From Cryobacterium sp. Y50 (GTDB lineage Bacteria; Actinomycetota; Actinomycetes; Actinomycetales; Microbacteriaceae), in contig NZ_PJJM01000095.1 in assembly GCF_002929805.1 (NCBI RefSeq), forward strand, positions 60,764-124,763: 64,000 bases of DNA. The letters are read 5' to 3'. Each line of letters opens with the position of its first letter. The first letter of the stretch is position 1. The notes beneath the pieces were generated by a model. That model did no database searches and had not been told where the DNA came from. It saw nothing but the letters and a program-made list of their open reading frames with translations. The position numbers and the translations under genes are program-made. Below, one piece after another: positions 25,198 to 34,258 of this stretch.

Positions 25198-26193
25198 TCA
25201 GGCGGCGTCCTGCTCGGCCGCGAGGCGCAGTACGCGACGGTGCAGCCCGACACTCACCTTGGCCGTGGCGGCCAGCACGAGACGCTTCCAATCGCGGCGG
25301 CGCGCGGCGAGCAGCACGAGCCGCCAGGTCAGCCGCGAGCGCAGTTCGGCCACGATCTCGTCGCGCTCCTCGGTGTCGTATGCACCGCTCAGGGCGTCTT
25401 TCAACCCGGACAGCAGCACGTAGCGCAGCCGAAAGTAGCCGTACGAGTTGGAGCCGATGATGCGGGTGTCGAGGGTGATTGCTGCAGTGGTGACGGCCTG
25501 CTCGACCAGCAGCAGCGATTCGGCCCGGCGCGACCCGGAGCGGATGATCGACCCGCCGCGCGCGACATAGGAGTAGAGCGTGTCGCTGATCGCGGCGACC
25601 CGATCGGACGCAGCGAGCAGCTGCGCGACCATGGCGAGGTCGGAGTGCACCCGGGCCGGCGTGAACTCGATCTCGCTGGCGAGAGCACGTCGGAACAGCT
25701 TGTTCCAGAGATGCCCGGTGATGCCGCCGTCGAGCAGCAGCGCAAATGCCGCCGCACCGGTGATCGGCCGCAGCAGAACGGGCGAGGCCAGGGCGCGTCG
25801 CTGGCTGGGATTGACGTATTCCGCGCCGCAGACCACCACGTCGGCGCCGGTCGACCGGGCCGCCGCCACGAGCTTCTCTAGTGCGGAGTCGGCCCACGCA
25901 TCGTCACAATCGACGAACCAGAGAAACTCACCTCGGCTTTCGGTGACCGCCCGGCTCCGGGCGAGCGCGACCCCGCCATTGCGTTCCTGCTGAAAGAAAT
26001 GAACGGATGCGTGCGCGCCGGCCACCCGCGCACCGATCGCGGCCGTCGCATCCGTTGAGCCGTCGTCGACCACGATGATTTCAATGCCAGGCAGTGTCTG
26101 GCGCAGTAGCCGCTCGATCGCACCTTCCAGAAACTCGGCGGCGTTGTAGGCCGGAACGATGACGCTCACGATCGGTGAGCCAACCCCGCTCAT
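25198..26193 (-). CDS. Glycosyltransferase family 2
   Basis: A 331-residue GT-A glycosyltransferase. It starts SPIVSVIVPAYNAAEFLEGA, then IEIIVVDDGSTDATAAI (nucleotide-binding DDGS), ERNGGVALARSRAV, and FLWFVDCDDAW with a DCDD in place of the common DxD. The family acceptor-side segment follows (GGITGHLWNKLFRRAL). The chosen ATG (26191-26193) overlaps the pyruvyltransferase stop by 4 bases; a longer open frame to 26532 is only antisense to that gene. It is the last gene of the leftward glycosylation operon 32498-25198. Confidence 0.87.
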   Translation of the reverse strand: MSGVGSPIVSVIVPAYNAAEFLEGAIERLLRQTLPGIEIIVVDDGSTDATAAIGARVAGAHASVHFFQQERNGGVALARSRAVTESRGEFLWFVDCDDAWADSALEKLVAAARSTGADVVVCGAEYVNPSQRRALASPVLLRPITGAAAFALLLDGGITGHLWNKLFRRALASEIEFTPARVHSDLAMVAQLLAASDRVAAISDTLYSYVARGGSIIRSGSRRAESLLLVEQAVTTAAITLDTRIIGSNSYGYFRLRYVLLSGLKDALSGAYDTEERDEIVAELRSRLTWRLVLLAARRRDWKRLVLAATAKVSVGLHRRVLRLAAEQDAA

Positions 26194-27239
26194 TCGGTCA
26201 GCTTTCGAATCGAGTGGGTCAACTCCGAAAGCGAAGCCCTGGCCTCGACCACGTGCCGCAGAATCGGTTCGCGGCGGCTGATCACATCGCGGGCGCGACG
26301 CTCGAGCGCCGCGGCGTCTGGCATGGTCCAGGCGATCGTGGTGCCCTTGATGCCGACCGCATCGAGCGTGCGCGCAGCCTTCGAGTGACCGGCGTCGGCG
26401 ATCACGAGCGGCAGGGCGCCCTCGGTCAGTCCGATAACCGCTGCGTGCAGCCGGTCGGTCACCACGAGCAGCGCCCGCTGGTAGACCTCCCGCAGCTTCA
26501 CTTCCTGCTCGGCATGGTCCGGTCCATCCCAAACCAGAGCCGTTCCGCCGAGCTTGATCGCGAGTTCCTCGGCCAGCGGTCCGTCGCGTTCAATCTGGGA
26601 GACCGCGACGATCTGCAGCCCTAAGGCGCCGGCCAGGCCGCGCATGGCCTGAATCCACTCGGAATCCGGGCGTCGCCCGTTGTAGCGCACCGAAACGGCG
26701 AGCAGCGGCCGAGCAGCGGCCTCGGCGAGCAGGTCGGCATCCGCTGCCCCCGTGGCGAAGGCCCAATCGGGAGCGACACGGCCGAGCCCCATCGCTCCCA
26801 GGCTGTAGTTGTCACGCCAAGCCACGAGATCGCACAAATGCAGGGTCGCGGCCACCGGAATGCGCCACTTCGTGTTCTGCCGCACGCCGAACCCGGTGTG
26901 CACGGCGTGCCCGCCGCGCAGCCGGTTGAGGGCGAGGTGCGGAGCAAGGCGCAGATAGCGCAGCGCGTAGGCGCGTTGCAGCTCCATTTCCCCCGCATTG
27001 AAGGCATAAACGGATGCTTCCCGCAGCGTCGACCGTGAAATCTCGCGTCGCCATTCGGTGCTCGTGCGAAACAGCCGATCGGCGTCGTGCAGACCGAGTC
27101 CGCTCAGGTAGGAGTCAGCTCGGGATCCGACAAACACCTGCAGCTCGCCGGCCTCCCGCAGGGCACCGAGGAAGGCCCGGCGCAGCACGGTGTCTCCGAC
27201 ATTATCGATCTGGCCCAGGGCCGAGGCGAAGATTCTCAT
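26190..27239 (-). CDS. Polysaccharide pyruvyl transferase family protein (second of three)
   Basis: A 349-residue member of the pyruvyl transferase family. It begins MRIFASALGQIDNVGDTVLRR with the IGD-like block, continues with LLAVSVRYNGRRPDSEW and ends with LLVVTDRLHAAVIGLTEGALP. It is clearly related to the protein at 20893-21999. The ATG (27237-27239) overlaps the preceding glycosyltransferase stop by 4 bases; the open frame extends to 27314 but has no better start. It probably pyruvylates one sugar of the repeat unit. Confidence 0.83.
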   Translation of the reverse strand: MRIFASALGQIDNVGDTVLRRAFLGALREAGELQVFVGSRADSYLSGLGLHDADRLFRTSTEWRREISRSTLREASVYAFNAGEMELQRAYALRYLRLAPHLALNRLRGGHAVHTGFGVRQNTKWRIPVAATLHLCDLVAWRDNYSLGAMGLGRVAPDWAFATGAADADLLAEAAARPLLAVSVRYNGRRPDSEWIQAMRGLAGALGLQIVAVSQIERDGPLAEELAIKLGGTALVWDGPDHAEQEVKLREVYQRALLVVTDRLHAAVIGLTEGALPLVIADAGHSKAARTLDAVGIKGTTIAWTMPDAAALERRARDVISRREPILRHVVEARASLSELTHSIRKLTE

Positions 27240-28492
27240 GCGCGCTCCAGCGTCGAAATGAGCACTCGCTCCAGGTCGGTGCCGCTCGATTGCTCGGAGA
27301 AGTGGGCTAGCCACGGCTCGATGTGGTCGAGCGAAAGCTCGGCCGCGCGCAGAATGGCGTCCGCGAGGTCCGCGGGCCTCGCGGACAACGCGAGTTCGCC
27401 CGTGATACCGGGCACAATCGCATCCGCTACGCCGAGCGCCCCCGATACGGCTACCGAGGGATACCCGGCCGCGGCGGCCTCGACCAGTACGTTGCCGAAA
27501 CCCTCCCGGCTCGACGTGAGCAGGGCCACGGCGTTGTCGCCGAACTCGTCGAACCAGGTCTCGACCCAGCCGCGGTGGTGAAAGATCACGTCGGCCTGTC
27601 GGGCTGCGGCCTGCACATCGTCGAGCAGCGGACCACCGCCGAACGACACGACCTCAACGGCTACGCCCCGCCTGGCCAGTTCGGCCGCCGCCGCAATGGC
27701 CAGCAACGGACGTTTTTGTTCGACTAGCCGGCAGGCCAGCACGATCTGGATTCCGTTGGCTGCCCCGGGCTGCCGCGTCGAGGGCGCCACGATCGTAGCG
27801 GTGCTGGTCAGGTCGGCACCGCTCTCGGTCACGGCTCCGCTCTCGGCTACGCGGGCGTACACACTCGCCCGGCCCGGCCCGCGCGGTGTTCCGCGCAGCT
27901 TCGCAGTCGCAGGGTTGGCGACGACCGTGATGCGGTCTCCGCGCACCCCGAACGCCGACACCAACTCAGCGGCGACCGGATGCGAGATGGCGATGACATG
28001 GTCAGCCCACCGATACATCCGCTTGGCGATGCCTATCTTGACCCGGTGGGCGAAGCTCGATCCGGGCAGGCCGAGCGAGACCAGATTACGTTCGCTTACG
28101 AGCACCCGGGGCCGCACGCGCGCCGGCAGCAGGCGGGCCGCGGTCAGCAGTACGAGGTTGGGGTACACCTGCAGGGCCACGGCGACATCGGGCTGCCAGT
28201 CAATCAGGCTGCGCCGCAGCGTCGCCGTCTTCGCGACGTGCCCGTGCTGCCCGGCGAGCGATCGCCCCTCGACACCCTCGGGAAGGTATTCCGGCTCCAC
28301 ATCGCCAGCGGTGAGCACGACACGCACCTCGTAGCCCTGGTCGGCGAGCCAGCCCATCCACGTGCGTGCGACGAATTCCGCGCCCCCGCCGTGCAGCGAC
28401 GGAATGACAAAGAGGATGCGGTGCAGCAGCGGGTGCGCCGGCTTCGGGTTCGCCGGGGGATGGGTGGGGTCGGGCGAAGTGGGCTGTGTCAT
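27236..28492 (-). CDS. Glycosyltransferase family 4
   Basis: A 418-residue GT-B enzyme. The N-terminal Pro-rich lead is followed by HRILFVIPSLHGGGAEFVART, a typical GT4 opening (acceptor side). The donor side shows IVLACRLVEQKRPLLAIAAA, then SSREGFGNVLVEAAAAGYPSVA with the EX7E motif. A hydrophilic insertion of about 40 residues lies between the two domains. Overlaps both neighbours by 4 bases, so the four genes from 31437 to 25198 are translationally coupled. Confidence 0.88.
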   Translation of the reverse strand: MTQPTSPDPTHPPANPKPAHPLLHRILFVIPSLHGGGAEFVARTWMGWLADQGYEVRVVLTAGDVEPEYLPEGVEGRSLAGQHGHVAKTATLRRSLIDWQPDVAVALQVYPNLVLLTAARLLPARVRPRVLVSERNLVSLGLPGSSFAHRVKIGIAKRMYRWADHVIAISHPVAAELVSAFGVRGDRITVVANPATAKLRGTPRGPGRASVYARVAESGAVTESGADLTSTATIVAPSTRQPGAANGIQIVLACRLVEQKRPLLAIAAAAELARRGVAVEVVSFGGGPLLDDVQAAARQADVIFHHRGWVETWFDEFGDNAVALLTSSREGFGNVLVEAAAAGYPSVAVSGALGVADAIVPGITGELALSARPADLADAILRAAELSLDHIEPWLAHFSEQSSGTDLERVLISTLERA

Positions 28493-31437
28493 GCTCGGCC
28501 TTCTCTATCGTCTCGTGGTCGCGAGAATGTGGGTCGGGATCGCGGCTGGTTTGCTCGGGGAGGGTCTGATCGGGCGCCGCTTTGCAGCAGGTCAAAATTG
28601 AGGGCGGCGAGTCGCTGCACCTCGGGCAGCTGGGCGGCCAGGCGGGCGCGGTACTCGTCCGGCTGGGCGAGGACCGCGCGCACGACGGGAACCATACGCT
28701 CGGCCAGGCCGACGCCGGGTTCCACGCAAAGTTCCTGCATGCCGAACAGGCCCATCATGCCCGCGACTTTGCCCTGGGTGGACAGTGCAACGGCGGGAAC
28801 CCTGTGGTACATCGCCTGCACGGCGAGGTGCATGCGCCCGGCCAGCACGATCGACGCCCCGGCACAAAGTCCGCGCACCTCGGCCGGCGTGAGCAGCCGG
28901 TTCACCAGAACCATTCGGCCGTCAGCGCCGGCCCCCTGGGCGAACCGGTCGAACACCGCGCGGCAAGCAGCGGCATCGTCGCCGCTGTGCCGCACTACAT
29001 GCGGCAGCAACACCACCCGCAGCCCGGCCTCGAGCAGGGCAGTGATGATCACGGCGTACTCCGAGATCTGGTCGAAGCTGCGCCCGACCAGCGCGCTCGC
29101 GTTCACCACGGCGTAGGGCGTCGGCGCGGCGCCGAGGTATTCCGTGGCGGCGGTGGGCGAACTCGTGCACACCGCGAACACGGCGTCGGCGACGTCGATC
29201 ACGTTCTTGAATTGGTCGGCGCGAGCTCGCGCGGATGAGACCGGGTCGCGCAGTTGCAGCCGGGTGCCCAACCGACCGGCGCGGGCGAGTGAACGGCGCG
29301 GCCCCAGATTGGCGTGGCCGTTCCAGCTGAAGCCGAGAATGCGCGCTTCAACCCCGACGCTGCGGGCCAGACTCGCGACATCCGCTCGCCGTGACGACGC
29401 CCGCACGCTGTAGGCGCCGTCCATGATGTCGGCGCCGACCACGGTCACTGACAGGGCCCCGTTCAGCACGGCTGCGAGTTGCCCCATGGACCGTCGGTGG
29501 GCGCGGCCGCTGCCATAGATCAGGTGCGCGATCGGCTCGAGCCGTGCCCGGGCGGAATGTTCCGCAGGAATGCGTACGTCATTGGGGCCCCGCACGAGTA
29601 CCCGCACCGGCCCAGTGACATTCTCGAGGAACGCCTCGATCATGGCCTGATCGCCAATGTTTCCCTCCCCGGGCGGCGCAATGAGCACGTGCCAGCGCTC
29701 GGCGCCCGCCGGGGCTGGCCCCAGCTGCCCGATCGCCCGGCGCAGTGTTCGTCGATCACGCAGATACGGCAGAGCGGATGCCGCTGCCAGGCCGTGCAAA
29801 ATCCGGTCCAGTCGGCGCATAATGCGCAGCCGGGTACGCCCAGCGCTGCGGGTGCTGCGCGCGGCGGGGGGCCCCGGAGTGAGCTGATCGCTCGCCGTCG
29901 CGGACCCGCCGGCCGCAGATAAAACGGGTGATACCTTCGTCGACCGCAGAAAGCTGCGGGCCTGCGTGATCGAGCGTACATCGCGCCGAAACCGGGGCCA
30001 GACCAGCATGACGATGCCAATCGCGACGAGCAGAGCAACACTGCCGAGCGCCACCCGGGCGAGGGGCAGTTCGACCGGAATCCACTGCACGGCAGCCCAA
30101 GACGCCCCGGTGGCGAAGCCGTAGCCCAGGATGGCGCGAACGCCGGCGAAAAACATGGCGCGCACCGGGGCATCCGTTACCCGGCTGATCCACCACAGGC
30201 CGATCGGCCAGATCAGGGCGACGCCGAGTGAATATCCGGCGGCGACGCCGTAGACGCCCCAAAAGGAGCCGAGCAGCACGAACGTGACCAGCAGTGGTCG
30301 GGTGCAGAGGGCGAAGTAGAGGTTCTGCTTGGTGACGCCTTTCGACAGAAACACCCAATAGGTCGCGTAGGCCGCAGCCTCGAAGAACCCGGCGATGGCC
30401 AGAATCTGAAAGATCGGCGCGGAACCGAGCCAATTACTGCCGAGAGCGATGCTGATGATCGGCAGCGCCTGCGCGCAGGAAAACGCGAGCACGATGGTGA
30501 CGGCGTGCAGCATAATCATTTGCCCGAGCAGAATGAACCGGTCGTACTTAGCCGGGTCGTCCCGCAGCCGCGCCAGTACCGGCAGCGCCACCCGGGTGGA
30601 CGGGCCGTTGATCTGGTTGAGCGGCAGCAGCAGCAGCTGAAACGCGCGGTTGTACAGGCCGAGCGGGCCGGCGCCGAGGGTCGCGCCGATCACGATGGTG
30701 TCGGTGTTGCGGCTGGCGTAGCCGAGCAGCTGGGTACCGGCCAGGTTGGAACCGAACGCGATCAGGTGCCGCATCGGCGTCTTGCGGTGAAACCCACCCG
30801 GAAACCAGTTGGTGATGGGAACGAGGATGATGATGGTGAGAATACCCTGGCTGATCTGCTGCCCGGCGAGGGCCCAATAGCCGTAACCATTGAGGGCCAT
30901 GAAGATACCGACGGCCAGCCCACCGACCTGCGCGCCGATCTCCGAGCCGGCCAGTGCCTTGAAGTGCAAGTTGCGGTTGAGATCGGCCCGAAACTGGGTG
31001 GCGAGGCCATTCAGCAGAAACGTGCTGGCCAGCACCTGAGTGAGCAGCACGAGGCGGTCATCGCCGTAGAGTGTCGCGATCAAGGGGCTGAACAGCACAG
31101 CCAGCAGCATGAGGGCGAGCCCGATCAGGCTGTTGATCCAGAACAGGTTGTCTTTCTGCTGCCGGCTGAGTTCGCGCACCTGAATCGCCGCCGACGACAG
31201 CCCGAAGTTGCGCAACACTTCGCCGACGCCGATGATGGCCGCGACCGAGGCGACGAGCCCGTAGTCGCTCGGGTCGAGCAGGCGGCCCAGCACGACGATG
31301 CCGCCGAGCTGCACGCCGATGCGAATGAGCTGGCCGACCAGGGTCGTCGATGCGCCCCGGCCCGCTGTACGGCCGAGTCCCGCGGTGGAACGGGGAAGCG
31401 GGGCTGCGGGGGTCGATGGTGGCATCGTCGCGGTCAA
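28489..31437 (-). CDS. Fusion of a Wzx-type flippase and a polysaccharide pyruvyl transferase
   Basis: A 982-residue two-domain protein in one unbroken frame. Residues about 20-485 are a multi-helix polysaccharide exporter of the MOP superfamily: GASTTLVGQLIRIGVQLGGI, VLGRLLDPSDYGLVA, FGLSSAAIQ and RNTDTIVIGATLGAGPLGLY are its hallmark segments. A hydrophilic linker (about 490-550, Ser/Arg/Pro-rich) leads to a cytoplasmic domain of about 400 residues with APPGEGNIGDQAMIEAF, LLPHVVRHSGDDAAACR and ASIVLAGRMHLAVQAMYHRVP, the pyruvyl transferase (CsaB-like) signature. The fusion suggests pyruvylation is tied to translocation of the lipid-linked unit. ATGA overlaps join it to glycosyltransferase genes on both sides. 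Domain identities are firm; the coupling is inference. Confidence 0.87.
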   Translation of the reverse strand: MTATMPPSTPAAPLPRSTAGLGRTAGRGASTTLVGQLIRIGVQLGGIVVLGRLLDPSDYGLVASVAAIIGVGEVLRNFGLSSAAIQVRELSRQQKDNLFWINSLIGLALMLLAVLFSPLIATLYGDDRLVLLTQVLASTFLLNGLATQFRADLNRNLHFKALAGSEIGAQVGGLAVGIFMALNGYGYWALAGQQISQGILTIIILVPITNWFPGGFHRKTPMRHLIAFGSNLAGTQLLGYASRNTDTIVIGATLGAGPLGLYNRAFQLLLLPLNQINGPSTRVALPVLARLRDDPAKYDRFILLGQMIMLHAVTIVLAFSCAQALPIISIALGSNWLGSAPIFQILAIAGFFEAAAYATYWVFLSKGVTKQNLYFALCTRPLLVTFVLLGSFWGVYGVAAGYSLGVALIWPIGLWWISRVTDAPVRAMFFAGVRAILGYGFATGASWAAVQWIPVELPLARVALGSVALLVAIGIVMLVWPRFRRDVRSITQARSFLRSTKVSPVLSAAGGSATASDQLTPGPPAARSTRSAGRTRLRIMRRLDRILHGLAAASALPYLRDRRTLRRAIGQLGPAPAGAERWHVLIAPPGEGNIGDQAMIEAFLENVTGPVRVLVRGPNDVRIPAEHSARARLEPIAHLIYGSGRAHRRSMGQLAAVLNGALSVTVVGADIMDGAYSVRASSRRADVASLARSVGVEARILGFSWNGHANLGPRRSLARAGRLGTRLQLRDPVSSARARADQFKNVIDVADAVFAVCTSSPTAATEYLGAAPTPYAVVNASALVGRSFDQISEYAVIITALLEAGLRVVLLPHVVRHSGDDAAACRAVFDRFAQGAGADGRMVLVNRLLTPAEVRGLCAGASIVLAGRMHLAVQAMYHRVPAVALSTQGKVAGMMGLFGMQELCVEPGVGLAERMVPVVRAVLAQPDEYRARLAAQLPEVQRLAALNFDLLQSGARSDPPRANQPRSRPTFSRPRDDREGRA

Positions 31438-32498
31438 CGGATGCTCCGGCGGGGCCGACCGGTCAGCTGCAAGGCCCGCAGGTAGGTGCCGTAACTCTGC
31501 AGCCCCAAAGTCTTCCAGTCGCGACCGTCGAGGTGGGGGCGGGGACGGGAGCTGGCGGCGCGCATCTGCTCCAGGGTCTGGTGCAGGATCAACGGCGTGA
31601 GCTCACCCTCGTACAGATAGATCCAGCCGGGGCCGACCTCCTCGGCCAGGGCCAGATTGGACGGTGTCGTGGGCACGAGTACCGGCCGATCCAGGGAGAG
31701 GGTCACCAGTAGAACGCCCGAATTGTGCATTTCTCGGTAGGGCAACACGACCAGTTCGGCCTCGCCGACCTCGACCACGAGTTCCTCGTCAGAGACGAAG
31801 TGCAGCACCGAGCTGATGCGTTCGTCCTCGGCCTGTTCGGCGGTGATGACCGCGTCGAGGCCGCTGGACGGACGGCCGACGATGCGCAGCGTCAGATTCG
31901 CGCCCGGAACCGACCGAAACACCTGCAGCAGGGTTTCGACCCCCTTATAGGGTCGAATCAGTCCGAAATAGAGGATGCGTCCCGGCACGGAGTTCGGCAG
32001 CGGCATGCCGGCAAAGCGGTCCCGATAGTGGCCGTGCAAAATGGTGACGGCCTTGGACTCCGGTTCGATCGGAGTGGTCGGATTCAGTCGAATAACGAGC
32101 GCCGTACGGGCATCGAGTGCCTCGAGGGCTCGGGTTTCTGCGTTCTGTCCGGCCTCGTGCGGGGTGAGGTTGTGCATGGTGCGAACAATCGGAATGCGCT
32201 GCAGCCGCGCGCGCAGCAGCAGTGCGTAAAGGGCGGCGCGACGAAGCTTCGCCTTGAGCGGCCGGGGAGCGCGAATAAGCAGCTCCGGCCAGTGCACGTG
32301 CAACACGTCGTACCGGCCCAGCAGCGCGGTGCGCCAGGTAAAAAACCGCATGGTTACGGCCTGCGGAGCACCTTCGACGACCTGGTTGACGTAGCGCGTG
32401 GTGCCATCGGGTGCACTCAGCGATTGCAACACGGTGATTCTTGTCGTGACCGCACTTGTCGAGCCCGTGCTTGTCGCGGCTATCGTCTTCACGCCCAT
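31434..32498 (-). CDS. Glycosyltransferase, GumK/GT4-like GT-B fold
   Basis: A 354-residue glycosyltransferase. It has YDVLHVHWPELLIRAPRPLK and IPIVRTMHNLTPHE in the first half and ILYFGLIRPYKGVETLLQVF, then EAELVVLPYREMHNSGVLLVTLS in the second, resembling glucuronosyl- or mannosyltransferases such as GumK and AceA-cluster enzymes. This resemblance is from motif layout, not a search, so donor and acceptor are not claimed. It is the first gene of the leftward coupled set ending at 25198 and lies 79 bases downstream of the O-antigen ligase-like gene. Confidence 0.78.
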   Translation of the reverse strand: MGVKTIAATSTGSTSAVTTRITVLQSLSAPDGTTRYVNQVVEGAPQAVTMRFFTWRTALLGRYDVLHVHWPELLIRAPRPLKAKLRRAALYALLLRARLQRIPIVRTMHNLTPHEAGQNAETRALEALDARTALVIRLNPTTPIEPESKAVTILHGHYRDRFAGMPLPNSVPGRILYFGLIRPYKGVETLLQVFRSVPGANLTLRIVGRPSSGLDAVITAEQAEDERISSVLHFVSDEELVVEVGEAELVVLPYREMHNSGVLLVTLSLDRPVLVPTTPSNLALAEEVGPGWIYLYEGELTPLILHQTLEQMRAASSRPRPHLDGRDWKTLGLQSYGTYLRALQLTGRPRRSIR

Positions 32499-32558
32499 AC
32501 CCCTTACGGGCCGGCAGAAAATACCGGCGGTAATTGAGAATCTGTCGGTTTAGAGTAG

Positions 32559-32577
32559 CGTGCCAGCCGGCGGCACG
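32559..32577 (-). terminator. Hairpin directly after the O-antigen ligase-like gene
   Basis: CGTGCC, a 7-base loop and GGCACG form a 6-bp stem starting one base after the TAA stop. No T-run follows on the minus strand, so it may be a weak terminator or a processing hairpin. Confidence 0.35.
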
Positions 32578-34008
32578 TTAGACACGCGCATACCCCCGTT
32601 TAGGGCGAGCGAGCGACCGTCGTGCCGGCGCGGTGCGTAGCTCGGCGGCGGCATCCGTTTTGCCCGGATTCAGCGTCAGAATCAACAGGCAGCCAAGCAG
32701 CAGGTGCATCGGGCGTAGGGCGTCGATCGCGTTGAATCCGGTGATACAGACGGTATACGCGACGAGAGCGGCCGCGGCCCCGACGGCACGTTGGGACAGC
32801 GCGTGCGCCACGGCCGAGCCGATCACGAGCAGAAACAGGAGCACTCCGGGCAGGCCGATGCTGATCAGCAACTGCAATAACGAATTCTCGATCGTGACCT
32901 TGTTGAACAGGCGCCCGGTGATGCCGGAGGTGCCAGGCCCCGACCCGATCCAGCCTGTCAGATTCGCGGCCTGCAGCGACACCCAGACGCCGAGGTCGCG
33001 GGCCTGTGACGACAGTTCGGCCTCGATCGAGTTGTTGCGGGCGGTAAAGGCATCGAACTGGAACAGCGCGACGATGCCGACAATCACGAGCGCCGCGAGC
33101 AGCGCGAACTTACCCCAGCGCTTTTCGCCGCGCAGCACGAGCGACACGAAATAGGCTAAACCGATAGCGATCGCCGCAGACAGGATAGCGCCGCGCGAGA
33201 CCGTGGCGACGAGGCCGAGGCCGCTTAGGACCGCGGCGACAAGGGCCGGTTTCGAGTCCTCGCGCAGCCAGACACCGATCCCCAAGGCGCAGGCGACGGC
33301 AAAAAACAGGCCGGCGAATAGCGGATGCCCAAACGACGCGGTCGCGCGATACACCGACCAATGCTGGCTGTCGCTTAGGCCGAACACCGTGTACAGCGTG
33401 CCCCAGATCGGATTGGCGCGCAGTGCCCCCTCGATCAGGGCGTACGCTCCGAGCGAGGCGCCGAGCAGAAGCCAGACTCGCCGAATCCAGAAGGCCTCCC
33501 GGCTCGCGGTGCCGATGACAAGCGGAAGCAACGCGGCGGCACTGAAACTGATAGTCCAGCCGAGGCTCGCCTGCAGGTCGGAGCTGCGCAGCAGCGTGAA
33601 CAGCGACCAGACCAGAAAGAGCACCGCTAAGTAGCGGGTGGCCGACTTGAACGGGGCTGGTTCCCGCGTAAGCGGCTCGTTCGCCGTCGTGGTGACCAGC
33701 CGGCGCAGCGCCCAGACGACGATGATCATGGTGGTCAGCGGCAGGGCACCGATCGGGCCGTCCTGGGGAAGCACGCGGGCCGGAATGAGCGCAAAGGTGA
33801 CCAGTGCCACGGCCGGCAGAATATGCACGGGCAGCATGAACAGGGTGACCGCGGCAACGAAGGCGAGCAAGGTCAGCGGAATCACGATAAAGCCGAGACT
33901 GGCCACGAAGCGTGGCAGTACCAGGCTTGCCACAATGACGAACAGTGCGGCAAGCGCGCTGATGATGATCGACGTGCGGCGCAATCGCAACATGGTGGAA
34001 TCGAACAT
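32578..34008 (-). CDS. O-antigen ligase/Wzy-like polymerase membrane protein
   Basis: A 476-residue polytopic membrane protein. After many hydrophobic segments it has the family block SVYRATASFGHPLFAGLFFA followed by ATVSRGAILSAAIAIGLAYF, and a late hydrophilic loop with WIGSGPGTSGITGRLFNKVT leading to ENSLLQLLISIGLPGVLLF; this NS-LQ segment after a large loop is typical of the Wzy_C/WaaL family. It would polymerise or attach the exported repeat units outside the membrane. Upstream is a 13-bp triple repeat at 34021-34059. Confidence 0.87.
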   Translation of the reverse strand: MFDSTMLRLRRTSIIISALAALFVIVASLVLPRFVASLGFIVIPLTLLAFVAAVTLFMLPVHILPAVALVTFALIPARVLPQDGPIGALPLTTMIIVVWALRRLVTTTANEPLTREPAPFKSATRYLAVLFLVWSLFTLLRSSDLQASLGWTISFSAAALLPLVIGTASREAFWIRRVWLLLGASLGAYALIEGALRANPIWGTLYTVFGLSDSQHWSVYRATASFGHPLFAGLFFAVACALGIGVWLREDSKPALVAAVLSGLGLVATVSRGAILSAAIAIGLAYFVSLVLRGEKRWGKFALLAALVIVGIVALFQFDAFTARNNSIEAELSSQARDLGVWVSLQAANLTGWIGSGPGTSGITGRLFNKVTIENSLLQLLISIGLPGVLLFLLVIGSAVAHALSQRAVGAAAALVAYTVCITGFNAIDALRPMHLLLGCLLILTLNPGKTDAAAELRTAPARRSLARPKRGYARV

Positions 34009-34020
34009 CGGCCGCCTTTG

Positions 34021-34059
34021 GGTGATGGCGCAGGGTGATGGCGCAGGGTGATGGCGCAG
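34021..34059. repeat. 13-bp tandem repeat, three exact copies, upstream of the polymerase gene
   Basis: GGTGATGGCGCAG at 34021, 34034 and 34047 with no mismatch. It begins 13 bases before the ligase start on the divergent 250-base gap shared with the acetyltransferase gene, so it falls in the expected leader of the leftward transcript. Confidence 0.9.
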
Positions 34060-34258
34060 AAACTCTGCGCGGGGAATGCTCGGGATAGAGCCGCAGCGCT
34101 GTTGATGCGATTAGCCGCAACGATAACACGTGAACTTTCCTCAGCGCCAGCAATGCGGCAGGAAAACCGATACTTTAGGCGGGTCAGGCTGCACACGCCT
34201 CGAAATGTGCAAGATGCTCCCGCACCGCACCGCATCGCCGACGAAATGGAGCCCCACG

